From contig CAWJSI010000006.1 in assembly GCA_963845485.1 (NCBI GenBank), positions 164,908 through 228,907 of the forward strand: 64,000 nucleotides of DNA, read 5' to 3'. The notes below the pieces were generated by a model. It saw only the letters and a list, made by a program, of their open reading frames with translations, ran no database searches and had not been told where the DNA came from. The position numbers and the translations under genes are program-made. The stretch is from Bog-756 sp963845485. GTDB lineage: Bacteria > Actinomycetota > Acidimicrobiia > Acidimicrobiales > RAAP-2. How positions within the stretch are numbered: position 1 is the first letter of the stretch; the number at the start of each line of letters is the position of its first letter. Below, one piece after another: positions 6,359 through 14,471 of this stretch.

Positions 6359-9334
6359 CTAGGAGCAGCCGCTGGTGGTGCCGCAGCTCCCACAGACGTA
6401 GCACGACCCGGCCCGCTGCATGGCGTTGCCGCACTGGTAGCAGTACGGCGCGTCCCTGGGTTCGGCCCGGGCCAGCAGCTGGTCCGACACCGAGGGGTCG
6501 ACCTGCGGCACCGGTGCGGGGTGCAGGGTCGGCTCGCCGGTATCGAACAGACTGGCCTCGATCACGGCACCGGATCCAACGCCGGTCTCGTCCAGCGCAC
6601 TCTCGAGCGCAGCAGACGTGACCGGGTCGATCGGCTCGACCTCGACGATGCTGCTCGACGTGGTGGCTGTCTCCTCCACGCCTGGGAGGGTGGGCTGCAT
6701 CCGCTCCACGGTCGACAACACACCGAGTTCGGCCCGCTCCTCCAAGGGCAGGTAGTCCACGGCCAGCCGCCGGAAGATGTAGTCGACCAGGCTGGTGGCG
6801 ATACGCAGCTCCGGATCGTCGGTGATGCCGGCGGGTTCGAAGCGCATGTTCGTGTACTTGCGCACGTAGGTGGCCAGGGGCACGCCGTGCTGGAGACCCA
6901 GGCTCACCGATATGGAGAAGGCGTCCATGATGCCCGCCAGGGTCGAGCCCTGCTTGGACACCTTCATGAACACTTCACCGGGCCGGCCGTCCTCGTACTC
7001 ACCGACCGTCACGTAGCCCTCGCAGTCGGCCACACGGAAGGCAAAGGTCGAGGACTTACGACGACGGGGTAGCCGCTCGCGAACGGCACCGATCATCACC
7101 GTGTCCGCCGTACGGGTCTGCTCGTGGGCCAGGGCGGCCTCGAGGCCGGCGATCTTGTCGGTCAGCTCGCGGGCGTGGGCCTCGGCTTCGGACGCCGCCG
7201 GGAACGCCCCGTTGGCGTCGCCGCCGGGAACACCCTCCTCGGCCCCGTCCTTCTTGGTGGTCGAGAGGGGCTGGGCCACCTTGCAGTTGTCCCGGTAGAT
7301 GGCCACGGCCTTGATCCCCATGCGCCAGGCGTCGATGTGGAGCTGCTCGACGTCTTCCACGGTGACGTCCTCGGGCAGGTTCACCGTCTTGGAGATGGCA
7401 CCGGAGATGAACGGCTGGACCGCACCCATCATGCGGACGTGGCCGAGGTAGTGGATGGTGTTGTCGCCCATGGAGCAGGCGAACACGGCCAGGTGCTCAG
7501 CAGAGAGGTAGGGGGCGCCCACGATGGACTTGTGCACGTCGATGTAGGTGATGATCTCGTCCACCTGGTCCGGCGAGTACCCCAACCGGGTGAGGGCCCG
7601 GGGCACGGTCTGGTTGACGATGGACATGGTTCCCCCGCCGACCAGTTTCTTGGTCTTGACCAGGCCCAGATCCGGCTCCACCCCGGTGGTGTCGCAGTCC
7701 ATGAGCAGTCCGATGGTGCCGGTGGGGGCGAGCACGCTGGCCTGCGAGTTACGCACGCCGTACTGCTCCCCGAGCTCGACGGCCGACTCCCACGCCTCCT
7801 GGGCGGCGGAGAGCAGATCGGTGGGCACTTCCTCCTCGTCGATGCCGGCCACCGCATCGCGGTGCATGCGCAGCACGTCGAGCATCGGTTGGACGTTCTC
7901 GTGGTAGCCGGCGAACGGCCCCATCCGCGCCGCGGTGCGGGCCGAGGTGGCGTAGGCGTGTCCGGTCATGAGGGCGGTGATGGCACCGGCCCAGGCCCGG
8001 CCCTGGTCGGAATCGTAAGGGAGGCCCTGGGCCATGAGCAGCGCACCGAGGTTGGCGTAACCGATACCCAGTTCACGGAAGCGCCGGGAGTTCTCGGTGA
8101 TCTTCTCCGTGGGGTAGTCGGCGTTGCCGACGATGATCTCCTGGGCGGTGAACACCACTTCGACCGAGGCCCGGAAACCGTCGACGTCGAAGGACGAGTC
8201 GTCGTGGAGGTACTTCATCAGGTTGAAGCTGGCCAGGTTGCAGGCCGAGTTGTCGAGGTGCATGTACTCCGAGCACGGGTTGGAGCCGTTGATGCGCCCG
8301 GTGTTCGACGCCGTGTGCCACTTGTTGATGGTGGTGTCGAACTGCATGCCGGGGTCGGCGCACTCCCAGGCGGCTTGGGCGAACTGGCGGAACAGGTCGC
8401 GGGCCGGAACCGAGCGGATGGGGCCACCGTCGCCCCGGCTGGTGAGGTCCCAGTCGCCCCCGGCCACCACGGCGTCCATGAACTCATCGGTCACCCGGAC
8501 CGAGTTGTTGGCGTTCTGGTACTGCAGGCTGATGGAGTCCTTCCCGTCGAGGTCCATGTCGAAGCCGGCGTCGCGCAGCACGCGTGCCTTGCGCTCCTCG
8601 ATGGCCTTGCACCAGATGAAGTCCTCGATGTCGGGGTGATCGGCGTCGAGGATGACCATCTTGGCCGCCCGGCGGGTCTTGCCCCCGGACTTGATGGTCC
8701 CGGCCGACGAGTCCGCACCCCGCATGAAGCTCACCGGCCCCGAGGCGGTGCCTCCACCTTTTAGGAACTCCTGGGACGAACGGATCCGAGAGAGGTTCAC
8801 GCCCGCTCCCGAGCCGCCTTTGAAGATCACGCCTTCTTCGGTGTACCAGTTGAGGATGGAGTCCATGGTGTCGTCAACCGAGAGGATGAAACACGCCGAT
8901 CCCTGCTGGGGCACGCCGGCGACCCCGATGTTGAACCACACCGGCGAGTTGAAGGCGGCCATCTGGTGGATGATCAGGTACTTGAGCTCGTCGGAGAAGA
9001 TCTCGGCCTCCTCCTCGTCGGCGAAGTAGCCGTCCTTGATCCCCCACGAGGTAACCGTGTCGACCACGCGGTCGGCCACCTGGCGCAGCGACCACTCGCG
9101 CTCGTCGGTGTTCGGGGTGCCGCGGAAGTACTTCTGGGCCAGGATGTTGGTGGCGTTCAGACTCCAGCTCTCGGGCACCTCCACGTTCAGCTGCTCGAAG
9201 GCCACCGCTCCGTCCCGGTAGTTGGTGATCCGGGCGTCGCGTCGCTCCCACACGACCTGGTCGTAGGGGTGGACACCGGCGGTGGTGAAGTGGCGGCGAA
9301 TGCCGATGCCGACGCGCTGGGGAGCAATGGCCAT
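6359..9334 (-). CDS. nrdJ: Adenosylcobalamin-dependent (class II) ribonucleotide reductase
   Basis: A 991-residue enzyme that reduces ribonucleotides to deoxyribonucleotides using coenzyme B12, without needing or being harmed by oxygen. Cys148 in GSACF, the N352-x-C354-x-E356 motif (SNPCSE) and Cys365 correspond to the catalytic barrel residues. The C-terminus carries a cysteine cluster (CYQCGNAMQ, CYVCGSCG) of the zinc-ribbon/redox type usual in long NrdJ. ATG at 9334 is chosen because AGAGG lies 8 nt upstream and the family begins here; the frame is open further up with no ribosome site. No intein interrupts it. Transcription probably starts near 9608 under NrdR control. Confidence 0.95.
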   Translation of the reverse strand: MAIAPQRVGIGIRRHFTTAGVHPYDQVVWERRDARITNYRDGAVAFEQLNVEVPESWSLNATNILAQKYFRGTPNTDEREWSLRQVADRVVDTVTSWGIKDGYFADEEEAEIFSDELKYLIIHQMAAFNSPVWFNIGVAGVPQQGSACFILSVDDTMDSILNWYTEEGVIFKGGSGAGVNLSRIRSSQEFLKGGGTASGPVSFMRGADSSAGTIKSGGKTRRAAKMVILDADHPDIEDFIWCKAIEERKARVLRDAGFDMDLDGKDSISLQYQNANNSVRVTDEFMDAVVAGGDWDLTSRGDGGPIRSVPARDLFRQFAQAAWECADPGMQFDTTINKWHTASNTGRINGSNPCSEYMHLDNSACNLASFNLMKYLHDDSSFDVDGFRASVEVVFTAQEIIVGNADYPTEKITENSRRFRELGIGYANLGALLMAQGLPYDSDQGRAWAGAITALMTGHAYATSARTAARMGPFAGYHENVQPMLDVLRMHRDAVAGIDEEEVPTDLLSAAQEAWESAVELGEQYGVRNSQASVLAPTGTIGLLMDCDTTGVEPDLGLVKTKKLVGGGTMSIVNQTVPRALTRLGYSPDQVDEIITYIDVHKSIVGAPYLSAEHLAVFACSMGDNTIHYLGHVRMMGAVQPFISGAISKTVNLPEDVTVEDVEQLHIDAWRMGIKAVAIYRDNCKVAQPLSTTKKDGAEEGVPGGDANGAFPAASEAEAHARELTDKIAGLEAALAHEQTRTADTVMIGAVRERLPRRRKSSTFAFRVADCEGYVTVGEYEDGRPGEVFMKVSKQGSTLAGIMDAFSISVSLGLQHGVPLATYVRKYTNMRFEPAGITDDPELRIATSLVDYIFRRLAVDYLPLEERAELGVLSTVERMQPTLPGVEETATTSSSIVEVEPIDPVTSAALESALDETGVGSGAVIEASLFDTGEPTLHPAPVPQVDPSVSDQLLARAEPRDAPYCYQCGNAMQRAGSCYVCGSCGTTSGCS

Positions 9335-9564
9335 GTGGTGAACCTCTTTCTGGTCTGGATGGTCGCTGGTGCGAGGTGCTGGGTGATCGTTGACTGATGC
9401 TGCGGTGGTCATGTGGAGGAGCCGGTGTATCGCCGATCCGGGAGGCTCAGCCGCCGGCTGGCTGCCGGTCATCGGGAGCCCGAGACCGTCCCCTCGTCCG
9501 GATGCTCCGACCGCCGACCGGTCTGTTGGCTGCATCCGACATAGACAGCCTAGTTGCCCGACAA

Positions 9565-9580
9565 ACACAATATGTTGTGG
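9565..9580 (-). promoter_or_regulatory. NrdR box (strong)
   Basis: ACACAATATGTTGTGG matches the palindromic NrdR consensus ACACWATATATWGTGT at 14 of 16 positions. NrdR is the ATP/dATP-sensing repressor of ribonucleotide reductase genes. The box is about 30 nt downstream of the predicted nrdJ start site. The nrdR gene is not in the window. Confidence 0.8.
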
Positions 9581-9595
9581 TTAACCCTCCCCCGA

Positions 9596-9611
9596 GGTAC
9601 GAGATAGTGGG
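9596..9611 (-). promoter_or_regulatory. Second, degenerate NrdR box
   Basis: Nine of 16 positions match, with the ATAGTG half intact. Its centre is exactly 31 bp from that of the strong box, the known three-turn spacing of NrdR box pairs, and it overlaps the predicted transcription start of nrdJ. Confidence 0.55.
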
Positions 9612-9614
9612 TCT

Positions 9615-9644
9615 ATTACAGCAGCGTAGTTACACACCTGTCAA
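9615..9644 (-). promoter_or_regulatory. nrdJ promoter (-35 TTGACA, -10 TGTAAT)
   Basis: On the minus strand TTGACA (9644-9639) is followed after 18 nt by TGTAAT (9620-9615). Transcription from about 9608 would give a leader of about 270 nt before the ATG at 9334. I looked in that leader for a cobalamin-riboswitch B12 box (GCCACTG type) and found none. The 9335-9869 gap holds this promoter, the NrdR boxes and the glpK control region. Confidence 0.6.
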
Positions 9645-9806
9645 TGAATAACGACCGTTTTGGACGATGGTCGAGCGGCGAATTCCCTGTTGAGAGGGCG
9701 CTCGCGAAGAATTGCAAATGATTGCTGCTAGCTAGCGGCATTCGAGCCCGTGGACGGCCGTACACCGACCCGATCTGGACCATTGGGGGCTCTCCTCTCC
9801 CGCCTC

Positions 9807-9818
9807 GGTGACGTCACC
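9807..9818. promoter_or_regulatory. Perfect 12-bp palindrome upstream of glpK
   Basis: GGTGACGTCACC is a perfect palindrome centred about 48 bp before the glpK -10 box, a place suited to an activator or repressor. It resembles a compact CRP/FNR-like half-site pair (GTGA/TCAC) but the spacing is too short for classical CRP. The regulator is unknown. Confidence 0.35.
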
Positions 9819-9857
9819 CACCTTGGGCACTCCGAGATGATGCCCCAGGGGTGTCAC

Positions 9858-9863
9858 TACAGT
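9858..9863 (+). promoter_or_regulatory. -10 box of leaderless glpK mRNA
   Basis: TACAGT followed by 6 nt and then the GTG at 9870. There is no Shine-Dalgarno sequence. Confidence 0.5.
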
Positions 9864-9869
9864 CCGGGT

Positions 9870-11438
9870 GTGGCCTCCCGCTCCTCCGTGTCCATCGCCA
9901 TCGACGCCGGGACGACCGGGGTCCGGGCCCTCGTGGTCGACGAACGGACCGAGGTCGTCGACGTGGCCTACCGCGAGTTCACCCAGTACTACCCACGGCC
10001 CGGATGGGTCGAGCACGACGCCGACGAGATCTGGCACGCCGTGGTGTCCACCCTGGACGAGGTGGGGGGCCGGTTGGCCGAGCACCGCCGGGTGGTCCGG
10101 GCCGTCGGGATCACCAACCAGCGCGAGACCGTGGTGGCCTGGGACCGGCGGACGGGGGCAGTTCTGCACCGGGCCGTCGTGTGGCAGGACCGCCGCACGG
10201 CAGCGGCCTGTCGGCGACTGACCGACGAGGGCCACCTTCCCCTGGTCCGGGAGCGGACCGGACTCGTGCTCGACCCCTACTTCTCCGCCACCAAGATGCA
10301 GTGGCTTCTGGAAGAGGGCGGCGTGCCGCGGAGCGAGGGACTGGCCCTTGGCACCATCGACTCGTGGCTGCTCTGGAACCTGACCGGCGGGACGGCCGGC
10401 GGGGTGTTCGCCACCGACGCCACCAACGCCTCGCGGACCCTCCTGTATGACATCGTCGTCCGGCGCTGGTCCCCCGAGCTCGGTGAGCTCTTCCACATTC
10501 CCGTCGAGGTACTGGCCGAGGTGCGACCCTCCTGTGGCCGCTTCGGACGAATCGCCGAGCAGGCCCTCGGTACGGACTCACCTCTCCGGGGCGTACCCAT
10601 CAGCGGGATCGCCGGCGATCAGCACGCCGCCCTGTTCGGACAGGCCTGTTTCGACCGGGGCATGACCAAGGTCACCTTCGGGACGGGGAGCTTCGTCCTC
10701 ATGAACGCCGGACCGGTCTGCCCCGCCCCCATCGACGGACTGATCACCACCCTGGCCTGGGACCTCGGCCCCGACGGGGACATCGCCATCGGGGCCGACG
10801 GCGGTCCCACCCCCGACCGGACATCGGTGGCCTACGCCTTGGAGGGCTCGGTCTTCGTCTCGGGCGCGGGCGTGCAGTGGCTGCGCGACGGCCTGGGAGT
10901 GATCGATCGGGCCGCCGACCTCGAGCCCCTGGCCCGATCGGTTCCCACTAGCGAGGGCGTGGTCGTGGTGCCGGCCTTCACCGGGCTCGGCAGCCCCCAC
11001 TGGGATCCTGCCGCCCGCGGCACCATCCTCGGGCTCAGCCGGGGCGTGGGGCGCGCCCATCTGGCCAGGGCCATGGTGGAGGCCATGGCCTTCCAGGTCC
11101 GAGACGTGGTGGAGGCCATGGCCGTCAGTCCCACCGCGCCCACGCTCCTCCGGGTGGACGGCGGGGCCTCGGCCATGGACCTCCTCTTGGAGCTGGTGGC
11201 CGATCAGACCCGACGTCGGGTCCTCCGACCCCGATCCGTGGAGACCACTGCCATCGGCGCGGCGACGTTGGCCGGCCTGGCCGAAGGTCTGTGGGGATCG
11301 ATGGACGAACTGGCGGGGCTCTGGACCGAGGAGCGTTCCTTCGAGCCGACCGGCGCCGCCGAGGACACCGTCGCGTCCCGGGAGGCGTGGCTGCGGGCCA
11401 TCGAGCGCTCCGGGCACTGGGCCCGCGAGTCCGACTGA
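9870..11438 (+). CDS. glpK: Glycerol kinase
   Basis: A 522-residue FGGY-family kinase that phosphorylates glycerol to glycerol 3-phosphate with ATP in the cytoplasm. Visible marks are the N-terminal DAGTTGVRAL phosphate loop, GITNQRETVVAWD, the WQDRRTA segment, VTFGTGSFVLMN, and GLGSPHWDPAARG close to the glycerol kinase C-terminal signature. GTG at 9870 fits the TACAGT box and the family N-terminus; upstream codons have no support. No glpF or glpD adjoins it; an aquaporin lies 25 kb away. Related FGGY kinases remain possible but the core motifs favour glycerol. Confidence 0.88.
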   Translation: MASRSSVSIAIDAGTTGVRALVVDERTEVVDVAYREFTQYYPRPGWVEHDADEIWHAVVSTLDEVGGRLAEHRRVVRAVGITNQRETVVAWDRRTGAVLHRAVVWQDRRTAAACRRLTDEGHLPLVRERTGLVLDPYFSATKMQWLLEEGGVPRSEGLALGTIDSWLLWNLTGGTAGGVFATDATNASRTLLYDIVVRRWSPELGELFHIPVEVLAEVRPSCGRFGRIAEQALGTDSPLRGVPISGIAGDQHAALFGQACFDRGMTKVTFGTGSFVLMNAGPVCPAPIDGLITTLAWDLGPDGDIAIGADGGPTPDRTSVAYALEGSVFVSGAGVQWLRDGLGVIDRAADLEPLARSVPTSEGVVVVPAFTGLGSPHWDPAARGTILGLSRGVGRAHLARAMVEAMAFQVRDVVEAMAVSPTAPTLLRVDGGASAMDLLLELVADQTRRRVLRPRSVETTAIGAATLAGLAEGLWGSMDELAGLWTEERSFEPTGAAEDTVASREAWLRAIERSGHWARESD

Positions 11439-11470
11439 CCGCCAACCCCGATTCGGGTTACCGCCCGCCC

Positions 11471-12106
11471 CTAGGCGAGTTCCTGCCAGCCGTGGTCGGC
11501 GAGTTCGGCCATGATCGAGATCCACTGACGTTCCCGGTCGCGGAGGACCGGGTCGTTCCGCCCGACGACCAGGATCAGATCGGCCGAGACCATGACGGCC
11601 GTCGCCACGGTGGCGTCGATGGCCACCGAGTCGGGCGGAGGGCTCATCCCCTGGAGGGCCAGGGCGGTGAGCTCCTCGGTGGGCGGGAGCTCACCCTGGA
11701 AGGCGGTTACCTTCCAGGCGTCGGTGTCGAGTACGGCAGCGAAGGTGGCCGCCAGGCTGCGGCACACCCGACCGGTCAGGTGGTCGAGCAGCCCGGCCGA
11801 CGAAGGCTGCTTGAACAGCTCGGTGGCCACCTCGAGGAGCTCGGTGTGCCGGTCGGGCAGCGCTCCGTCGACCGATCGGACCGATTCGATGACCACCCCG
11901 TCCACCTCGAGGATCTCGTCCCGGAGCAGGCCGATGAGGTGGTCACCGGCCAGGCCGACCCCCAGCTCGTCGACCACCACGCCCTCGTTGCGCTGGAGGA
12001 TCTCGATGGACACCACGTCCCCGCCGACCGAACCGATCCGGCTGGCCACCGCCCCGAGGGCGCCGGGACGATCGGGAAGTTGCACCCTGATCAGGTAGTT
12101 GCACAC
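11471..12106 (-). CDS. ACT-domain protein
   Basis: A 211-residue protein. The N-terminal ACT domain (about 3-75; IRVQLPDRPGALGAVASRIG) is the ligand-binding fold used for allosteric sensing of amino acids. The C-terminal part (about 85-211) looks like a degenerate sensor domain but I cannot name it. There is no enzymatic domain, so it is probably a stand-alone sensor. GTG at 12106 sits 6 nt after a TAGCCT box. It is convergent with glpK (32 nt between stops). Confidence 0.75.
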   Translation of the reverse strand: MCNYLIRVQLPDRPGALGAVASRIGSVGGDVVSIEILQRNEGVVVDELGVGLAGDHLIGLLRDEILEVDGVVIESVRSVDGALPDRHTELLEVATELFKQPSSAGLLDHLTGRVCRSLAATFAAVLDTDAWKVTAFQGELPPTEELTALALQGMSPPPDSVAIDATVATAVMVSADLILVVGRNDPVLRDRERQWISIMAELADHGWQELA

Positions 12107-12112
12107 GTCTTC

Positions 12113-12118
12113 AGGCTA
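12113..12118 (-). promoter_or_regulatory. -10 box of leaderless ACT-protein mRNA
   Basis: On the minus strand TAGCCT, then 6 nt, then the GTG at 12106. Confidence 0.5.
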
Positions 12119-12221
12119 GGCGTCCTCTGTGTACAGACTGTTTCCGGCTGATTACGACATCGGGTGAACTGATCGCAGCCATCCGGACAACCGATATGCC
12201 GGGCCTGCCGGCAGGACCAGC

Positions 12222-12989
12222 TCAGCTGGGCTCGGACGATCCGGCCCGAGCCCGGCTGGCGTAGCGGTCCACGTACTCCTGACCCGAAAGCCTGGCGATC
12301 TCGGTCATGAGGGTGTCGGTGAGGCACCGGAGCTCGTTCTGATCGAGCTCCCTCGACACGGGGTCCGAGCCGGGGAGGGCGGCCTCGCCACACTGCCCGG
12401 TCACGACCGTCTGGCCGGCGTGGAGGTACGTGACCGGCGGCCCGAACCGGATGGTGACGGCGTGGAAGGGGCGCATCAGGTTGCTCCCCGGAGGCTGGAC
12501 GGCCCTCGTCCCCACGATGCCCACCGGGATGATGGGAACGTCACACCGCAGCGAGAGTCGGGCCACACCGGTGTGGCCCTTGTGCAGCCGCGGGTCGGGG
12601 GCCCTTGTCCCCTCCGGATAGATGCCGAGGATCCGCCCGGCGTTGAGCACCGCCGTGGCGGTGTCGAGGGCACGCTGCGAGGCGTCGCCCCCGCTCCGGT
12701 TCATGGGGATCTGTCCGGCCGCCCGAAAGAACCACGCCGTCTTCCAGCTGTCGAAGTACTCGGCCTTGGCCACATAGGTGACCCGCCGACGGAGGACCAG
12801 AGGGAGGAAGAAGGAGTCGCAGAAGGACTGGTGGTTGGCCGCCAGCACGGCCGGGCCGTGCTCGGGGATGTGCTCGCGCCCTTCGACCTTCACCCGCCAC
12901 AGCAGGAAGAAGACCGGGCTCAGCACCACCTTCAGGATCCAGTAGGCCACGAGCCACGGTATCGCCACGTGTGCTGTACTGCACTCCAT
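12222..12989 (-). CDS. 1-acyl-sn-glycerol-3-phosphate acyltransferase family
   Basis: A 255-residue membrane-associated acyltransferase (PlsC family), which moves a fatty acyl group to lysophosphatidate or a similar lipid in phospholipid synthesis. A hydrophobic N-terminal anchor (about 8-30) is followed by the catalytic block I NHQSFCDSFF (HxxxxD variant), block II around GQIPMNRSGG, and block III IYPEGTRAPD. The ATG at 12989 overlaps the ATG of the divergent gene at 12988 on the other strand; GTG at 12968 is an equally good start. The gene pair shares the palindrome at 12971-12984. Confidence 0.82.
   Translation of the reverse strand: MECSTAHVAIPWLVAYWILKVVLSPVFFLLWRVKVEGREHIPEHGPAVLAANHQSFCDSFFLPLVLRRRVTYVAKAEYFDSWKTAWFFRAAGQIPMNRSGGDASQRALDTATAVLNAGRILGIYPEGTRAPDPRLHKGHTGVARLSLRCDVPIIPVGIVGTRAVQPPGSNLMRPFHAVTIRFGPPVTYLHAGQTVVTGQCGEAALPGSDPVSRELDQNELRCLTDTLMTEIARLSGQEYVDRYASRARAGSSEPS
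12971..12984. promoter_or_regulatory. Near-palindrome between divergent start codons
   Basis: GTGCTGTACTGCAC reads as GTGC-T-GTAC-T-GCAC, 12 of 14 positions symmetric. It lies 4 nt upstream of the ADC-like ATG and inside or just before the acyltransferase start, so a bound protein would block the ADC-like gene. The TetR regulator at 13857 is a plausible partner. Confidence 0.35.
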
Positions 12990-13821
12990 GGCCTCCTCGA
13001 CCGCCGCCTCGCCCGGCCGGACGCCCGACAGCCCCCCTGGTGAGGCCGGTGCGGAACCCCGGTCGTGGACCGTCCTCGGTCGCACCATCAGCCTTCCCGT
13101 CGAGGTCCGCCGGGCAGCCCAGTGGGGTGTCCAGTACCTGGTTCCGGCGGCGGCCGCCCAGCGGATCGTCGACCCCTCGGGGCTCGAGGTCACCGGTCCG
13201 GTGCCCGGGCGAGCCCTGGTGGCCTTGGCCGTGTGCCGCTACGACGACACCGATCTCGATCCCTACCACGAGGTAGCGGTGAGCTTCGTGGTCCGTCCCC
13301 ACGACGCCCCGCCCCTCCGGACGGCGGCCCAGCGCACCCGCGAGTTCTTCGCCGGCACGATCGGGGCCTACATCCACCGGCTCCCGGTCGATCAGGAGTT
13401 CACCTGTGCCGCCGGCCGGGACATCTGGGGTTTCCCCAAGTGGGTCACCACCATCGACATCGACGAGCCCACGGCACCGGGTGCGGGGACTGGGACCGCC
13501 GTTCGCCTGGTCGACGACGGGGTCCACGTGCTCACCTTGACTGTGGCCGCCGGCGGGTGCCTGGCCCTGCCCTCCCAGGCGCCCCCCAGCTACGCCTTCG
13601 CCGACGGCGTGCTGCGGCGGACGCTGTGGACCACGTCGGCCCAGGGGACCTCGGGCCGGATCGGCGGTGCCTCACTCGTGCTCGGCCACCATCCCATGGC
13701 CGACGAGCTCCGCTCGCTCGGGCTGCCCAAACGGGCCCTCTTCTCCTCGGCCGCCTCCCACATGCAGGCGTCGTTCGGCGCCGCCGAGATCGTCACGGCC
13801 CGGCCCGCGCCTGTCCGTTGA
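12988..13821 (+). CDS. Acetoacetate decarboxylase-family protein
   Basis: A 277-residue protein with the acetoacetate decarboxylase fold (about 27-265). The motif DIWGFPKW matches the family's ExxGFPK active-site region; the Lys would form the Schiff base, but the second lysine of true decarboxylases is replaced by Trp. Together with the GTIGAYIHRLPVD segment this suggests a relative acting on another ketoacid or enol rather than proven decarboxylation. The first 25 residues are low-complexity. The TetR gene begins 35 nt downstream. It is divergent from the acyltransferase with overlapping start codons. Confidence 0.8.
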   Translation: MASSTAASPGRTPDSPPGEAGAEPRSWTVLGRTISLPVEVRRAAQWGVQYLVPAAAAQRIVDPSGLEVTGPVPGRALVALAVCRYDDTDLDPYHEVAVSFVVRPHDAPPLRTAAQRTREFFAGTIGAYIHRLPVDQEFTCAAGRDIWGFPKWVTTIDIDEPTAPGAGTGTAVRLVDDGVHVLTLTVAAGGCLALPSQAPPSYAFADGVLRRTLWTTSAQGTSGRIGGASLVLGHHPMADELRSLGLPKRALFSSAASHMQASFGAAEIVTARPAPVR

Positions 13822-13856
13822 CCCCTAGCCGACCCGGCCCGTAGCGTCTGATGACC

Positions 13857-14471
13857 ATGGACCGCCGTCTCACCCCCCGCGGCGCCCGGCGCCGGGCCGA
13901 GTTGATGGATGTGGCCGCCCACCGCTTCGCTGCCGAGGGCTACCACGCCACCTCGGTGACCAGCCTGGTGGACGCCATCGGAGTGGGCAAGGGGGTCTTC
14001 TACTGGTACTTCAGCTCGAAAGAGCAGCTGTTGGAAGAGATCGTGGTCGACGCCCTCCACTCCATGCGGCTGGCCCAGCGCGACGCCATCGCCGGTGAGC
14101 CCGACCCGGCCCGGCGGATCGAGTGGGGTATCCGGGCCTCGCTGCGGTGGCTCTCGGACCACCGCCACCTCTACACCCTGATGGAGTTCGCCAGGACCGA
14201 GGAGCGCTTCGCCCCCATCGTCCGGAGGGGTGACGACCAGACCGTGGCCGACGCCCTGCCCCACGTGAGTGCGGGCATCACCGCCGGACTGCTTCGGGGG
14301 GAGGATCCCGAAGTACTGACGATGGCCATCTTGGGGGTCACCGCCCATCTGGCCCGAGCGCTGGTGCTCGGACAGGGTAAGGACGCCGATCAGGTGGCCG
14401 AGGCCGCCATCGCCTTCTGCCGGCAGGGCTATCTGGCCACGGATCGCCCCGCGGCCCGGCGCATCGCATGA
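13857..14471 (+). CDS. TetR-family transcriptional regulator
   Basis: A 204-residue repressor with the N-terminal TetR helix-turn-helix (about 8-55; TSVTSLVDAIGVGKGVFYWYFSS) and a helical ligand domain. ATG at 13857 is chosen because a TAGCGT box at 13842-13847 puts the transcription start next to it; ATG at 13851 is the alternative. The stop overlaps the SMP-30 gene start (ATGA), so both are made from one mRNA. It probably controls this unit and perhaps the ADC-like gene just upstream. Confidence 0.88.
   Translation: MDRRLTPRGARRRAELMDVAAHRFAAEGYHATSVTSLVDAIGVGKGVFYWYFSSKEQLLEEIVVDALHSMRLAQRDAIAGEPDPARRIEWGIRASLRWLSDHRHLYTLMEFARTEERFAPIVRRGDDQTVADALPHVSAGITAGLLRGEDPEVLTMAILGVTAHLARALVLGQGKDADQVAEAAIAFCRQGYLATDRPAARRIA

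Noticed and set aside
7124..8764. A 546-codon plus-strand open frame
   Set aside because: It is the antisense shadow of nrdJ, which carries all class II reductase motifs; the shadow is Val/Gly/His-rich with no domain.
6359..9334. Intein or ATP-cone in the reductase
   Set aside because: The reading frame passes through the catalytic motifs without an insertion, and no N-terminal ATP-cone motif is seen.
9335..9608. Cobalamin riboswitch in the nrdJ leader
   Set aside because: The enzyme uses B12 and the leader is long, but I see no B12 box or the conserved peripheral GGGAA/GGTGCC elements on the minus strand.
12160..12240. CCTGCCGGCAGG palindrome and nearby CCAGCT-C-AGCTGG as a terminator
   Set aside because: Short arms, no T-tract, and palindromes of this size are common in GC-rich DNA; could still be a weak terminator for the acyltransferase gene.
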